Assembly: GCA_014946745.1 (NCBI GenBank)
Contig: JADCRD010000002.1
Coordinates: forward strand, 372,001 to 436,000
Direction of reading: 5' to 3'
Source of the DNA: Lysobacterales bacterium
Lineage (GTDB): Bacteria > Pseudomonadota > Gammaproteobacteria > Xanthomonadales > Xanthomonadaceae
Length of the DNA stretch: 64,000 bases
Shown piece by piece: positions 11,036 to 18,237 of this stretch (position 1 is its first letter; the number at the start of each line of letters is the position of its first letter). Position numbers and translations under genes: made by a program. Under the pieces are notes generated by a model. The model searched no databases, was not told the DNA's origin, and worked only from the letters and a program-made list of their open reading frames with translations.

Positions 11036-11926
11036 ATGGACCCCCGCCTCGACCTGCACCAGGTGCGCCGTGCCTTTGGCCGCGCCGCCTCCGACTACGC
11101 CGCCATCGCCGTGCTGCAGCGCGAGGTGGAGTCGCGTCTACTGGAGCAGCGGGTGTTCGCCAAGGCCGAGCCCACGCGCATCCTCGACCTCGGCTGCGGC
11201 CCGGGCCGCGCCAGCGCCGAGCTGCGCCGGCACTATCCGAAGGCCGAGCTGGTGGCGGTGGACCTGGCCCTGCCGATGCTGATGGAAGCCGGCCGCGGCT
11301 GGCGCTGGTACACGCCAAAGGCGAAGCGTTTCCATCGCGTCTGCGCCGACGCACGTGCCCTGCCCTTTGCCGAGCAGAGCTTTGATCTGGTGTTCTCGAA
11401 CCTCTGTCTGCAGTGGATCGAAGATCTGCCGACCGTGCTCGACGGCCTGCGCGGGCTGCTGCGCCCGGGCGGCCTGCTGCTGTTCACCAGCTTCGGTCCG
11501 GACACGCTGTTCGAGTTGCGCTCGGCCTTCGCCGCCGCCGACGATGCGCCGCACGTGTCCAGCTTCAAGCCCATGCAGGCGATCGGCGATGCGCTGATGA
11601 GTGCGGGCTTCCGCGACCCCGTCCTCGACACCGACCGCTTCACCCTCACCTACCGCGAACCGCGCGAGCTGATGCGCGAGCTGCGCGGCATCGGCGCCGG
11701 CAACGCCTGGTCCGACCGCCGCCGCAGCCTGACCGGCAAGGCGCGCATGCAGCGGGTGTTCGAGGCCTACGAGGGTTTCCGCAGCGAGGGCCTGCTGCCG
11801 GCCACCTACGAGGTGCTGTACGCCCAGGCCTTCGCCCCCGAGCCGGGCCAGCCACGCCGGCGCGAAGGCGGCGGCGAGATCGCCAGCTTTCCAGCTTCAG
11901 GGCTGAAGATCCGCCGCAAGGTCTGA
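11036..11926 (+). CDS. bioC: Malonyl-[ACP] O-methyltransferase
   Basis: BioC methylates malonyl-ACP so that fatty-acid synthase can build the pimeloyl moiety of biotin. 296 residues from the ATG at 11036. The start RRAFGRAASDYAAIAVLQ is the characteristic BioC N-terminus. Motif I is RILDLGCGPGR, followed by VAVDLALPML, FDLVFSNLCLQWIEDL and LRPGGLLLFTSFGPDTLFEL, all as in BioC. No other bio gene lies next to it within the window; the following gene is an unrelated SDR after 74 bp. Confidence 0.92.
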   Translation: MDPRLDLHQVRRAFGRAASDYAAIAVLQREVESRLLEQRVFAKAEPTRILDLGCGPGRASAELRRHYPKAELVAVDLALPMLMEAGRGWRWYTPKAKRFHRVCADARALPFAEQSFDLVFSNLCLQWIEDLPTVLDGLRGLLRPGGLLLFTSFGPDTLFELRSAFAAADDAPHVSSFKPMQAIGDALMSAGFRDPVLDTDRFTLTYREPRELMRELRGIGAGNAWSDRRRSLTGKARMQRVFEAYEGFRSEGLLPATYEVLYAQAFAPEPGQPRRREGGGEIASFPASGLKIRRKV

Positions 11927-12000
11927 GACGCGGGCGAGGCTCACACGGCCTGCGCGTCCGCCTCACATGCGCTTGCGCAGCGCGCCCGCACAGTGCGCGC

Positions 12001-12936
12001 ATGCTCAACGCGCTCGCCAGCCTGTTCTTCTATGCCCGCTTCCTGCCCCGCTTCTCGCGCTTGGGCTACGTCCGCCGCAAGCGCGGTTTCGAAGCGATCG
12101 ACTTCGATTTTCGCAGCCAGCGATGGGTGGTCAGCGGTGCGACCGGAGGCATCGGCCGCGCCATCGCGCTGGGCGCCGCCGCCGCCGGTGCCGAAGTCGT
12201 GGCCTTGGGCCGCGACGCCCTTCGTCTGCAGGCGCTGCAGACCGAAAGCGCCGGGCGCATCCGCGGCTTCAAGGTGGATCTGGCCTGCGTCGCCGCCACC
12301 CGCGCGGCGGCCGCGGCCCTCGCCCGCGAGGGCCGCGTCGAGGTGCTGGTGAACAACGTCGGTCTGATGCTGCACGATTTCCGGCGGACCGCCGAGGGCA
12401 TCGAGACCGGCTTCGCCACCAACCTGCTCAACCATTTCGTGCTGACGGAAGGTCTGCGTGAGGCCGGCGCGCTCGATGGGCACAGCGCGGTGATCTCGAT
12501 GAGCTCCGGCGGTCTCTACGGCGCACGGCTCGATCTGGCCGCCCTGGAAGCGAAGGACGCCGCCCAGCACAACGGCCTCGCGGCCTATGCCCAGCACAAG
12601 CGCGCGCAGGTTGAGCTGACGCGCTGGTGGAACGGGCTCGGAGGATCGGCCCCACGCGCGTATGCGCTGCATCCGGGCTGGGTCGATACCGAAGGGGTGC
12701 GCAGCGCGCTGCCGCAGTTCCGACGGCTGCTGGGGCGCTGGCTGCGCAGCGCCGAGGAAGGCGCGGACACGGCCCTGTGGCTTGCCGCCCAGCGCCCGCC
12801 GCTGTCACCCGAGGGTGGGCTGTGGCTGGACCGCCAGCGCGACACCGAGCATGCCTTTGGTTTCACCCGCGGCGGCGCCAGCGCCGAAGCCTTGGTCGCG
12901 CATCTGCGTGCGCGCCTGGCCCCGCTGGCGCGCTGA
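12001..12936 (+). CDS. Short-chain dehydrogenase/reductase (DHRS12-like)
   Basis: 311 residues from the ATG at 12001. The Rossmann cofactor loop is VVSGATGGIGRAIALG (near residue 43), NNVG follows, and the catalytic residues are Ser in ISMSSGGLYGAR and the YxxxK of AYAQHKRAQVEL. The N-terminal ~35 residues (FFYARFLPRFSRLGYVRRKR) are typical of the dehydrogenase/reductase 12-like group. A C-terminal extension includes WLDRQRDTEHAF, also seen in that group. The substrate is unknown. It may be cotranscribed with bioC. Confidence 0.87.
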   Translation: MLNALASLFFYARFLPRFSRLGYVRRKRGFEAIDFDFRSQRWVVSGATGGIGRAIALGAAAAGAEVVALGRDALRLQALQTESAGRIRGFKVDLACVAATRAAAAALAREGRVEVLVNNVGLMLHDFRRTAEGIETGFATNLLNHFVLTEGLREAGALDGHSAVISMSSGGLYGARLDLAALEAKDAAQHNGLAAYAQHKRAQVELTRWWNGLGGSAPRAYALHPGWVDTEGVRSALPQFRRLLGRWLRSAEEGADTALWLAAQRPPLSPEGGLWLDRQRDTEHAFGFTRGGASAEALVAHLRARLAPLAR

Positions 12937-13004
12937 GGCGAGATCGACGAGGTCGGAGCCAGGCCCGACCACCGCCTGAGTGGACTGGATCGGCCGTGCC
13001 CTAG

Positions 13005-13156
13005 GGAAGGTCTGAATCATCGGAGCTTCCGGCGCGCCACAGAGGGCGCGCACGCGGATCGAGCACTAAAGTGCTTGGTCTGGTGCAAGCGAGTCCGGAC
13101 CGGCGCCGGACTCGCGAGGTCTGAACGGCTTTCGGGCGGAGTTGTTCAGACCTTCC
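13005..13156. mobile_element. 152-bp IS5-like MITE between convergent genes
   Basis: Terminal inverted repeats GGAAGGTCTGAA (13005-13016) and TTCAGACCTTCC (13145-13156) are perfect over 12 bp and resemble the IS5 end (GGAAGGTGCGAA). The left flank is CTAG, fitting the YTAR target of IS5; the right flank is TCAG, so the duplication is imperfect. An internal palindrome GCGAGTCCGG/CCGGACTCGC is present. No transposase ORF fits inside. Its right end abuts the stop codon of the hydrolase gene. Part of it recurs inverted near 58660-58712. Confidence 0.6.
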
Positions 13157-13996
13157 TCAGTTGAGACGCGCCTGCTCGGCCGCGTTCAAGCTGGCCCGAC
13201 CGCGCTGGGCGAAGGCGGCGACGCTGTCCGCGACATGCCGATCGGTGAGCAGGCGCGCATGGCCAAGTCCGTCCGTGCTCAGCAGCGGCACGCGCGCGGT
13301 GCTGGCGATGCGGGCACCGTCGCCGTAGGGAATGATCCGATCACTGCGGTCATGCACCACCAGCAGTTCACCCGTGAAGCGCCGGGCCAGTGCCGAGATG
13401 TCCAGAGCGGCGGCGGGCACGCCGGTCAAGCGCTCCATGCGCGCGACGAAGGCGGCTTCGGCGCGCTGCGGCAGAGCCAGCTGTCGACTGGTCCGCTGCA
13501 GCACCTCCGCGAAGTGGGCCGGCGCCGACACCACGATGGCGCGCTTGGCGCGCAGGCCCTGCGACAGGGCGTACAGCACCGCGCCGCCGCCCATGGAGTG
13601 GCCGATCACCGCCTCCACGCTGCCCAGCTCGGGCGCGCTTTCGAGCAGGGCATCGGAGAACACGGTCGGCGAGGCGAACTCGCCGGGCGTGCGGCCGTGG
13701 GCAGGCGCGTCCAGCGCCAGCACCTGCAGACCGCGGGCGACCAGGACGCGGGCAATCGGCGCGAACTGCGCAGCGCTGCCCTGCCAACCGTGCAGGGCCA
13801 CTACGCGCGGGCCACTGTTGCCCCAGCGCAGGCCGGCGAGGCCGAAACGCAAGGTGACCGGTTCGGCATCCTCGGGCTGCGGCCGTGGCGGCAACGGGCG
13901 CGGGCGGGTGGCATAGCTGGCGACCAGCCCGGCGGTGAATTCAGGGAACAGTCGGCCGAGGGTGGAGCCGAGCGGACGCAGGGCGGCAGGCGACAT
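13157..13996 (-). CDS. Alpha/beta-hydrolase
   Basis: 279 residues from the ATG at 13996. Fold signatures are VVALHGWQGSAAQF (oxyanion hole), LALDAPAHGRTPG, the nucleophile elbow VIGHSMGGGAVLYAL, the acid in VVHDRSDRIIPYGDG, and the catalytic His in DGLGHARLLTD. There is no signal peptide. It resembles esterase/lipase members of the family; the substrate is unknown. It is divergent from an HxlR regulator, with two matching palindromes in the shared promoter region, so it is probably the target of that regulator, and an electrophile or xenobiotic response is plausible. Its stop codon touches the MITE-like element. Confidence 0.87.
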   Translation of the reverse strand: MSPAALRPLGSTLGRLFPEFTAGLVASYATRPRPLPPRPQPEDAEPVTLRFGLAGLRWGNSGPRVVALHGWQGSAAQFAPIARVLVARGLQVLALDAPAHGRTPGEFASPTVFSDALLESAPELGSVEAVIGHSMGGGAVLYALSQGLRAKRAIVVSAPAHFAEVLQRTSRQLALPQRAEAAFVARMERLTGVPAAALDISALARRFTGELLVVHDRSDRIIPYGDGARIASTARVPLLSTDGLGHARLLTDRHVADSVAAFAQRGRASLNAAEQARLN

Positions 13997-14024
13997 GGGG
14001 TGCTCCTTGGACAGCGGTCAGATC

Positions 14025-14078
14025 GGTTGCAATGTGCAACCGCGGAAGACGCTAGCGCGGTCAGTTGCAGCTTGCAAC
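14025..14078. promoter_or_regulatory. Twin palindromic operators for the HxlR regulator
   Basis: Two copies of GTTGCA-N3-TGCAAC occur in the 92-bp divergent promoter region: GGTTGCAATGTGCAACC at 14025-14041 and GTTGCAGCTTGCAAC at 14064-14078. Centres are 38 bp apart. The symmetry, duplication and location make them likely operators controlling both the hydrolase and the regulator gene. Confidence 0.7.
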
Positions 14079-14088
14079 CTAAATCGCC

Positions 14089-14571
14089 ATGCTCGTCGCC
14101 ATGAGCCCCCACCTCGCTGTCGGCGCCAGCCCTGCTGCCGATCCCCATTCGCCCTGCCCGATCGCGCGCGCGTTGGAGATCGTCGGCGAGCGCTGGTCCC
14201 TGCTGATCCTGCGCGAGGCCTTCATGGGCCAGCGGCGCTTCAACGATTTCGAGCGCCAGCTGGGCATCGCCCGCAACATCCTGTCGGCGCGGCTCAAGCA
14301 TCTGGTCGAACGCGGCGTGCTGTCGCGCGAGGCCTCCCGCGACGACGCGCGGCAGATCGAGTACCGGCTGACGCCGATGGGCAAGGCCCTGTTCCCGGTG
14401 CTGGTGTCGATGGCCCAGTGGGGCACCCAGTGGGCGCCCTGCGAGGAAACCGCGCTGGAGCTGCGCAACGCCGACACCGGCGCGCCGCTCGCCGCCCTGC
14501 GCGCGTTCGACGCCGACGGCAGCGAGCTGACGCCGCGCAACCTGCGTCTGCACTGGCGCGAACCCGGCTGA
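14089..14571 (+). CDS. HxlR-family transcriptional regulator
   Basis: 160 residues from the ATG at 14089; a second ATG at 14101 (MSPHLAVG) is equally possible, and neither has a clear ribosome-binding site. The HxlR winged-helix domain spans about 20-115: SPCPIARALEIVGERWSLLILREAFMG, then FNDFERQLGIARNILSARLKHL (recognition helix), and LTPMGKALFPVL. Cys23 just before the helix is the conserved position used for redox or electrophile sensing in relatives such as YodB/HypR; sensing here is inferred. It is divergent from the hydrolase, with twin palindromes between them. Confidence 0.9.
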   Translation: MLVAMSPHLAVGASPAADPHSPCPIARALEIVGERWSLLILREAFMGQRRFNDFERQLGIARNILSARLKHLVERGVLSREASRDDARQIEYRLTPMGKALFPVLVSMAQWGTQWAPCEETALELRNADTGAPLAALRAFDADGSELTPRNLRLHWREPG

Positions 14572-14640
14572 CGCAGCACGCCGCGCGGCTGCCCCGCGCA
14601 GGCACACTGACCTGCCTTGCCGATCGTCCCACCCACCGCC

Positions 14641-15723
14641 ATGCGCCGCATCGTCCACGTCGACATGGACGCCTTCTACGCTTCGGTCGAGCAGCGCGAC
14701 GACCCGAGCCTGCGCGGGCGCCCGGTGGTGGTAGCCTGGAAGGGCGCGCGCTCGGTGGTCTGCGCGGCCAGCTACGAAGCGCGCGTGTTCGGCATCCGCT
14801 CGGCGATGCCGGCGATCCGCGCCGAGCGCCTGTGCCCCGATGCGGTGTTCGTGCCGCCGGACTTCGCCCGCTACAAGGCGGTCTCCAACGAAGTGCGGGC
14901 GATCTTCGCCAGGCACACCGCGCTGATCGAGCCGCTGTCGCTCGACGAAGCCTATCTGGACGTCAGCGCCGACCTGCAGGCCCTGGGCTCGGGCACGGCG
15001 GTGGCGAAGGAGATCCGCGCCGAAATCCGCGAGGCCACCCAGCTCACCGCCAGCGCCGGCGTGGCGCCGAACAAGTTCCTCGCCAAGATCGCCTCCGACT
15101 GGCGCAAGCCCGATGGCCTGTTCGTGATCCGACCCGAGCAGGCGCTGGACTTCCTGACGCCGCTGGCGGTGGGCAAGCTGCCCGGCGTCGGCAAGGTGAT
15201 GCAGGCCAAACTGGCCGAGCTTGGCGTCGAGCGCGTCGGCGAATTGCGGGATCTGGGCGCCGAGTCGCTGATCGCCCGCTTCGGCCGCTGGGGTCGGCGC
15301 CTGCACGAGCTGTCGCTGGGCATCGACGAACATCCGGTGGAACCCGAGCGCCCGAGTCTGCAGATCTCGGCTGAGGACACCTTCGCGGTGGATCTGGACA
15401 TCGACGCGATCGGCGCCGAGTTAGAGCCGCTGGCGCGCAAGGTCTGGGCGGCGGCGCAGCGTTCGCAGCGGATCGGCCGCACCGTGGTGCTGAAGCTCAA
15501 GACCACCGACTTCCGCCTCCTCACCCGCAGCCTGAGCCCGGAATCACCGCCCGCGTCGTGGCAGGAGCTGCTGGAGATCGCGCTGGCTCTGCGCACGCGC
15601 GTCGAGCTTCCGAAGCGCACGCGTTTTCGGCTGGCCGGCGTGGGCCTGTCGAATCTGGTGGAGGCAGAGAGCTTGCCGCGACAGGGCAGTCTGTTCGGGC
15701 GCAGCGCGCAACCCGGCGGATGA
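14641..15723 (+). CDS. dinB: DNA polymerase IV (Y-family translesion polymerase)
   Basis: 360 residues from the ATG at 14641; an upstream TTG at 14617 is less likely. Catalytic residues are intact: IVHVDMDAFYASVEQRD (first Asp), steric/nucleotide motif SYEARVFGIRS, and PLSLDEAYLDVS (Asp-Glu pair). The helix-hairpin-helix KLPGVGKVMQAKLAELG and little-finger domain follow. The C-terminal PRQGSLFG fits a beta-clamp-binding motif. It copies past lesions, often with -1 slippage. I see no clear LexA box upstream. A separate imuA-imuB-dnaE2 system lies at the far end of the window. Confidence 0.95.
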   Translation: MRRIVHVDMDAFYASVEQRDDPSLRGRPVVVAWKGARSVVCAASYEARVFGIRSAMPAIRAERLCPDAVFVPPDFARYKAVSNEVRAIFARHTALIEPLSLDEAYLDVSADLQALGSGTAVAKEIRAEIREATQLTASAGVAPNKFLAKIASDWRKPDGLFVIRPEQALDFLTPLAVGKLPGVGKVMQAKLAELGVERVGELRDLGAESLIARFGRWGRRLHELSLGIDEHPVEPERPSLQISAEDTFAVDLDIDAIGAELEPLARKVWAAAQRSQRIGRTVVLKLKTTDFRLLTRSLSPESPPASWQELLEIALALRTRVELPKRTRFRLAGVGLSNLVEAESLPRQGSLFGRSAQPGG

Positions 15724-15809
15724 CGCCCGAGCCGGCAACACGTGTTGACTTGAAGAGGGCGCCGCTGCGGAGTCCGCGCTCGCAGCGCAAGCGCCCGGTG
15801 GAGGCGCCG

Positions 15810-15929
15810 TCAGCGACGCGCCAGCAAGTAAGCGGCGCCGTCGCAGATCGCCAGCCCCCAGTACCAGGCCGGCACCAGCACTTCGTGGCGAACGCGATCG
15901 AGCGTGTGCAGCAGGGTCAGGGCGAACAT
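15810..15929 (-). CDS. Possible small protein of 39 residues
   Basis: An ORF starting at the ATG at 15929, with GGAG 7 nt upstream, encodes MFALTLLHTLDRVRHE, then VLVPAWYWGLAICDGAAYLLA, ending in two arginines. The second half could form one hydrophobic helix. The coding evidence is only the ribosome-binding site and composition. The flanks (15724-15809 and 15930-16214) contain no other gene I can support. Confidence 0.35.
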   Translation of the reverse strand: MFALTLLHTLDRVRHEVLVPAWYWGLAICDGAAYLLARR

Positions 15930-16214
15930 GAGCGAGCTCCGTGGACTGCGTGGCGCAGCCGGGATGGCCGTGGGCGATGCCTGTGACCAGCAGCTTTTGT
16001 GCCAGCGGGCGGAAAGCGGAAACGCTCACAGTTCGCCCCTTTTGGGCGGCGCCCCGGGCACCGGTGGCGGCGGAAATCCGTCCGCTCGTCGTTGCGAAGG
16101 CGAACTTCGAAACACTTCCTTACAGTCGCAGGACAAGCGCGTGCCTGCTGCGGCACTAGCTGACGCGGCTTGACAGCCCGCCTCACGCACGGCTCACACT
16201 CGCTTGCCCACCGC

Positions 16215-18116
16215 ATGGACGCCCGCATGGCCGACGCCCCGCAGACCTCGCAGTTCGCCCTGCTCGCGCAGCGCCGCTTCCTGCCGTTCTTTCTCACCCA
16301 GGCGCTCGGCGCCTTCAACGACAACCTCTTCCGCAACGCCCTGATCGGCCTGGTCATCTACCGCGTCGGCACCGATCAGGAACAGAGCCTTTTGTACTCG
16401 AACATCGCCGCGGCGCTGTTCATCCTGCCGTTCTTCCTATTCTCGGCCAGCGCCGGACAAATCGCCGAGAAGTTCGAGAAAGCGCGCCTGATCCGGATCA
16501 TCAAGTTCGCCGAGATCCTGATCATGGGCGCGGCGGCGGTGGGCTTTGCGCTGGGCTCGGTCGAGTTCCTGCTCGGCGTGCTGTTTCTGATGGGCACGCA
16601 GTCGGCCTTCTTCGGCCCGCTCAAGTACTCGCTGATGCCGCAGCACCTGAAGCCCTGGGAGCTGGTCGGCGGCAACGCCTGGGTGGAGGCCGCGACCTTC
16701 ATGGCGATCCTGCTCGGCTTCCTCGCCGGTGGACCGCTGATGCAGCTGGAGAACGCCGACCTCTGGGTGTCGGTCTGCGTGATCGGGCTCGCCATCGTCG
16801 GCTGGGCCGTGAGCCTGGCGATTCCGCCGGCACCGCCGACCGCGCCGGAGCTCAAGTTCAACTGGAACGCGATCAGCGAGATCGGTCACACGCTCGGCAT
16901 TCTGCGCGGGCGCACCGCGGTGCTGAACTCGGTGCTGGGGATCAGCTGGTTCTGGTTCTACGGCTCGCTGGTGCTGGCGCAGCTGCCGGTCTATGCGCGC
17001 GACACGCTGGGCGGTGAGGCCGCGGTGATGTCGGTGCTGCTGGCGGTGTTCGCGGCCGGCATCGGCGCGGGCTCGCTGCTCTGCGAAAAACTCTCAGGCC
17101 ACAAGATCGAGATCGGCCTGGTGCCGCTGGGTGCGATCGGGCTGTCGGTCTTCGGCATCGATCTCTACTTCGCCCAGCCCACCGACGTCGGCGCGCTGGG
17201 GCAGTCGGTCAGCGAGGTCTTCGGTCAGCCCGGGCGCTGGCGCGTGTTGATGGACCTTGCCCTGATCGGCCTGTTCGGCGGCTTCTTCATCGTGCCCCTG
17301 TTCGCCCTGATCCAGTCGCGCACACCGCGCGAGGAAGTCTCGCGGGTGATCGCCGCCAACAACATTCTCAATGCGCTCTTCATGGTGCTGGCGGCGGGGC
17401 TCGCGATCGGTCTGACCGCGCTGGAGCTGAACATCCCGCAGATCCTGCTGGTCACCGCGATTCTCAATGCGCTGGTGGCCTGGCACATCTTCCGGCTGGT
17501 GCCGGAATTCCTGATGCGCTTCCTGGTGTGGCTGCTGATGAGCCTGCTGTATCGGCTGCGCGTGCGCGGCGTGCCGCAGGTGCCGGACGAGGGTGCCGCG
17601 CTGGTGGTCTGCAACCACGTGAGCTTCATGGACGCGCTGCTGATCTCGGCCTCGGTGCGGCGGCCGATCCGATTTGTCATGTACTACAAGATCTTCAACA
17701 TCCCGGTGCTGAGCTGGGTGTTCCGCACGGCCAAGGCCATCCCCATCGCCGGCGCCAAGGAAGACCCTGCGCTAATGGAGAAAGCCTTCGCCGAGATCGA
17801 TGCGGCACTGGCCGCCGGCGAGCTGGTCGGCATCTTCCCCGAGGGTCAGATCACCCGCACGGGCGAGATCAACCCCTTCCGCTCCGGCGTCGAACGCATC
17901 CTCGCGGCACGCCCCGTGCCGGTGGTGCCGATGGCCCTGCGCGGCATGTGGGGCAGCCTGTTCAGCCGCCGCGACTCGGCCCTGCGGCGCATGCGCCTGC
18001 CGCGCCGCTTCCGCGCCCACATCGAGCTGGCGATCGCGCCCGCCCTGCCGCCCGAGCAGGCGACGGCCGCAGCGCTGCAGGACAAGGTGCAGGCACTGCG
18101 GGGGGAATGGGCATAG
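16215..18116 (+). CDS. MFS transporter fused to 1-acyl-glycerol-phosphate acyltransferase (LplT-PlsC type)
   Basis: 633 residues from the ATG at 16215 (a further in-frame ATG lies at 16227). Residues about 15-415 are a 12-helix major facilitator domain of the lysophospholipid transporter type: FFLTQALGAFNDNLFRNAL and FFGPLKYSLMPQHL are LplT signatures. Residues about 440-633 are a PlsC acyltransferase with the HX4D site NHVSFMDALL and FPEGQITRTGE. Together they should flip lysophospholipid inward and reacylate it. The acyl-ACP synthetase module of Aas is absent, so acyl donors must come from elsewhere. The TAG stop lies inside a REP-like palindrome. Confidence 0.9.
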   Translation: MDARMADAPQTSQFALLAQRRFLPFFLTQALGAFNDNLFRNALIGLVIYRVGTDQEQSLLYSNIAAALFILPFFLFSASAGQIAEKFEKARLIRIIKFAEILIMGAAAVGFALGSVEFLLGVLFLMGTQSAFFGPLKYSLMPQHLKPWELVGGNAWVEAATFMAILLGFLAGGPLMQLENADLWVSVCVIGLAIVGWAVSLAIPPAPPTAPELKFNWNAISEIGHTLGILRGRTAVLNSVLGISWFWFYGSLVLAQLPVYARDTLGGEAAVMSVLLAVFAAGIGAGSLLCEKLSGHKIEIGLVPLGAIGLSVFGIDLYFAQPTDVGALGQSVSEVFGQPGRWRVLMDLALIGLFGGFFIVPLFALIQSRTPREEVSRVIAANNILNALFMVLAAGLAIGLTALELNIPQILLVTAILNALVAWHIFRLVPEFLMRFLVWLLMSLLYRLRVRGVPQVPDEGAALVVCNHVSFMDALLISASVRRPIRFVMYYKIFNIPVLSWVFRTAKAIPIAGAKEDPALMEKAFAEIDAALAAGELVGIFPEGQITRTGEINPFRSGVERILAARPVPVVPMALRGMWGSLFSRRDSALRRMRLPRRFRAHIELAIAPALPPEQATAAALQDKVQALRGEWA

Positions 18117-18138
18117 GGTGGGTCTTGACCCACCCTAT
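18113..18138. repeat. REP-like palindrome, copy 1
   Basis: Perfect palindrome with 12-bp arms, ATAGGGTGGGTC and GACCCACCCTAT, around TT. It provides the stop codon of the preceding gene and may act as its terminator. Four further copies with the core GGTGGGTC-NN-GACCCACC occur near 51373, 51531, 62633 and 62815. Confidence 0.8.
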
Positions 18139-18237
18139 CGACGGAACCGTGCAGACCCCCTGCCCTCCGCCTCTGGACAAAGCCCTGCGCTCGCGGCACG
18201 GTCCGGTGTTCCCGAACCAAGCTCGAAGGAGCTGCGC

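Noticed and set aside
13005-13156. Simple bidirectional terminator
   Set aside because: The 12-bp ends are 128 bp apart, resemble IS5 termini, and part of the sequence recurs elsewhere, so a mobile element explains it better.
17800-18237. N-terminal extension of the S9 peptidase
   Set aside because: It overlaps the acyltransferase gene in another frame; the ATG at 18238 has AAGGAG and a signal peptide.
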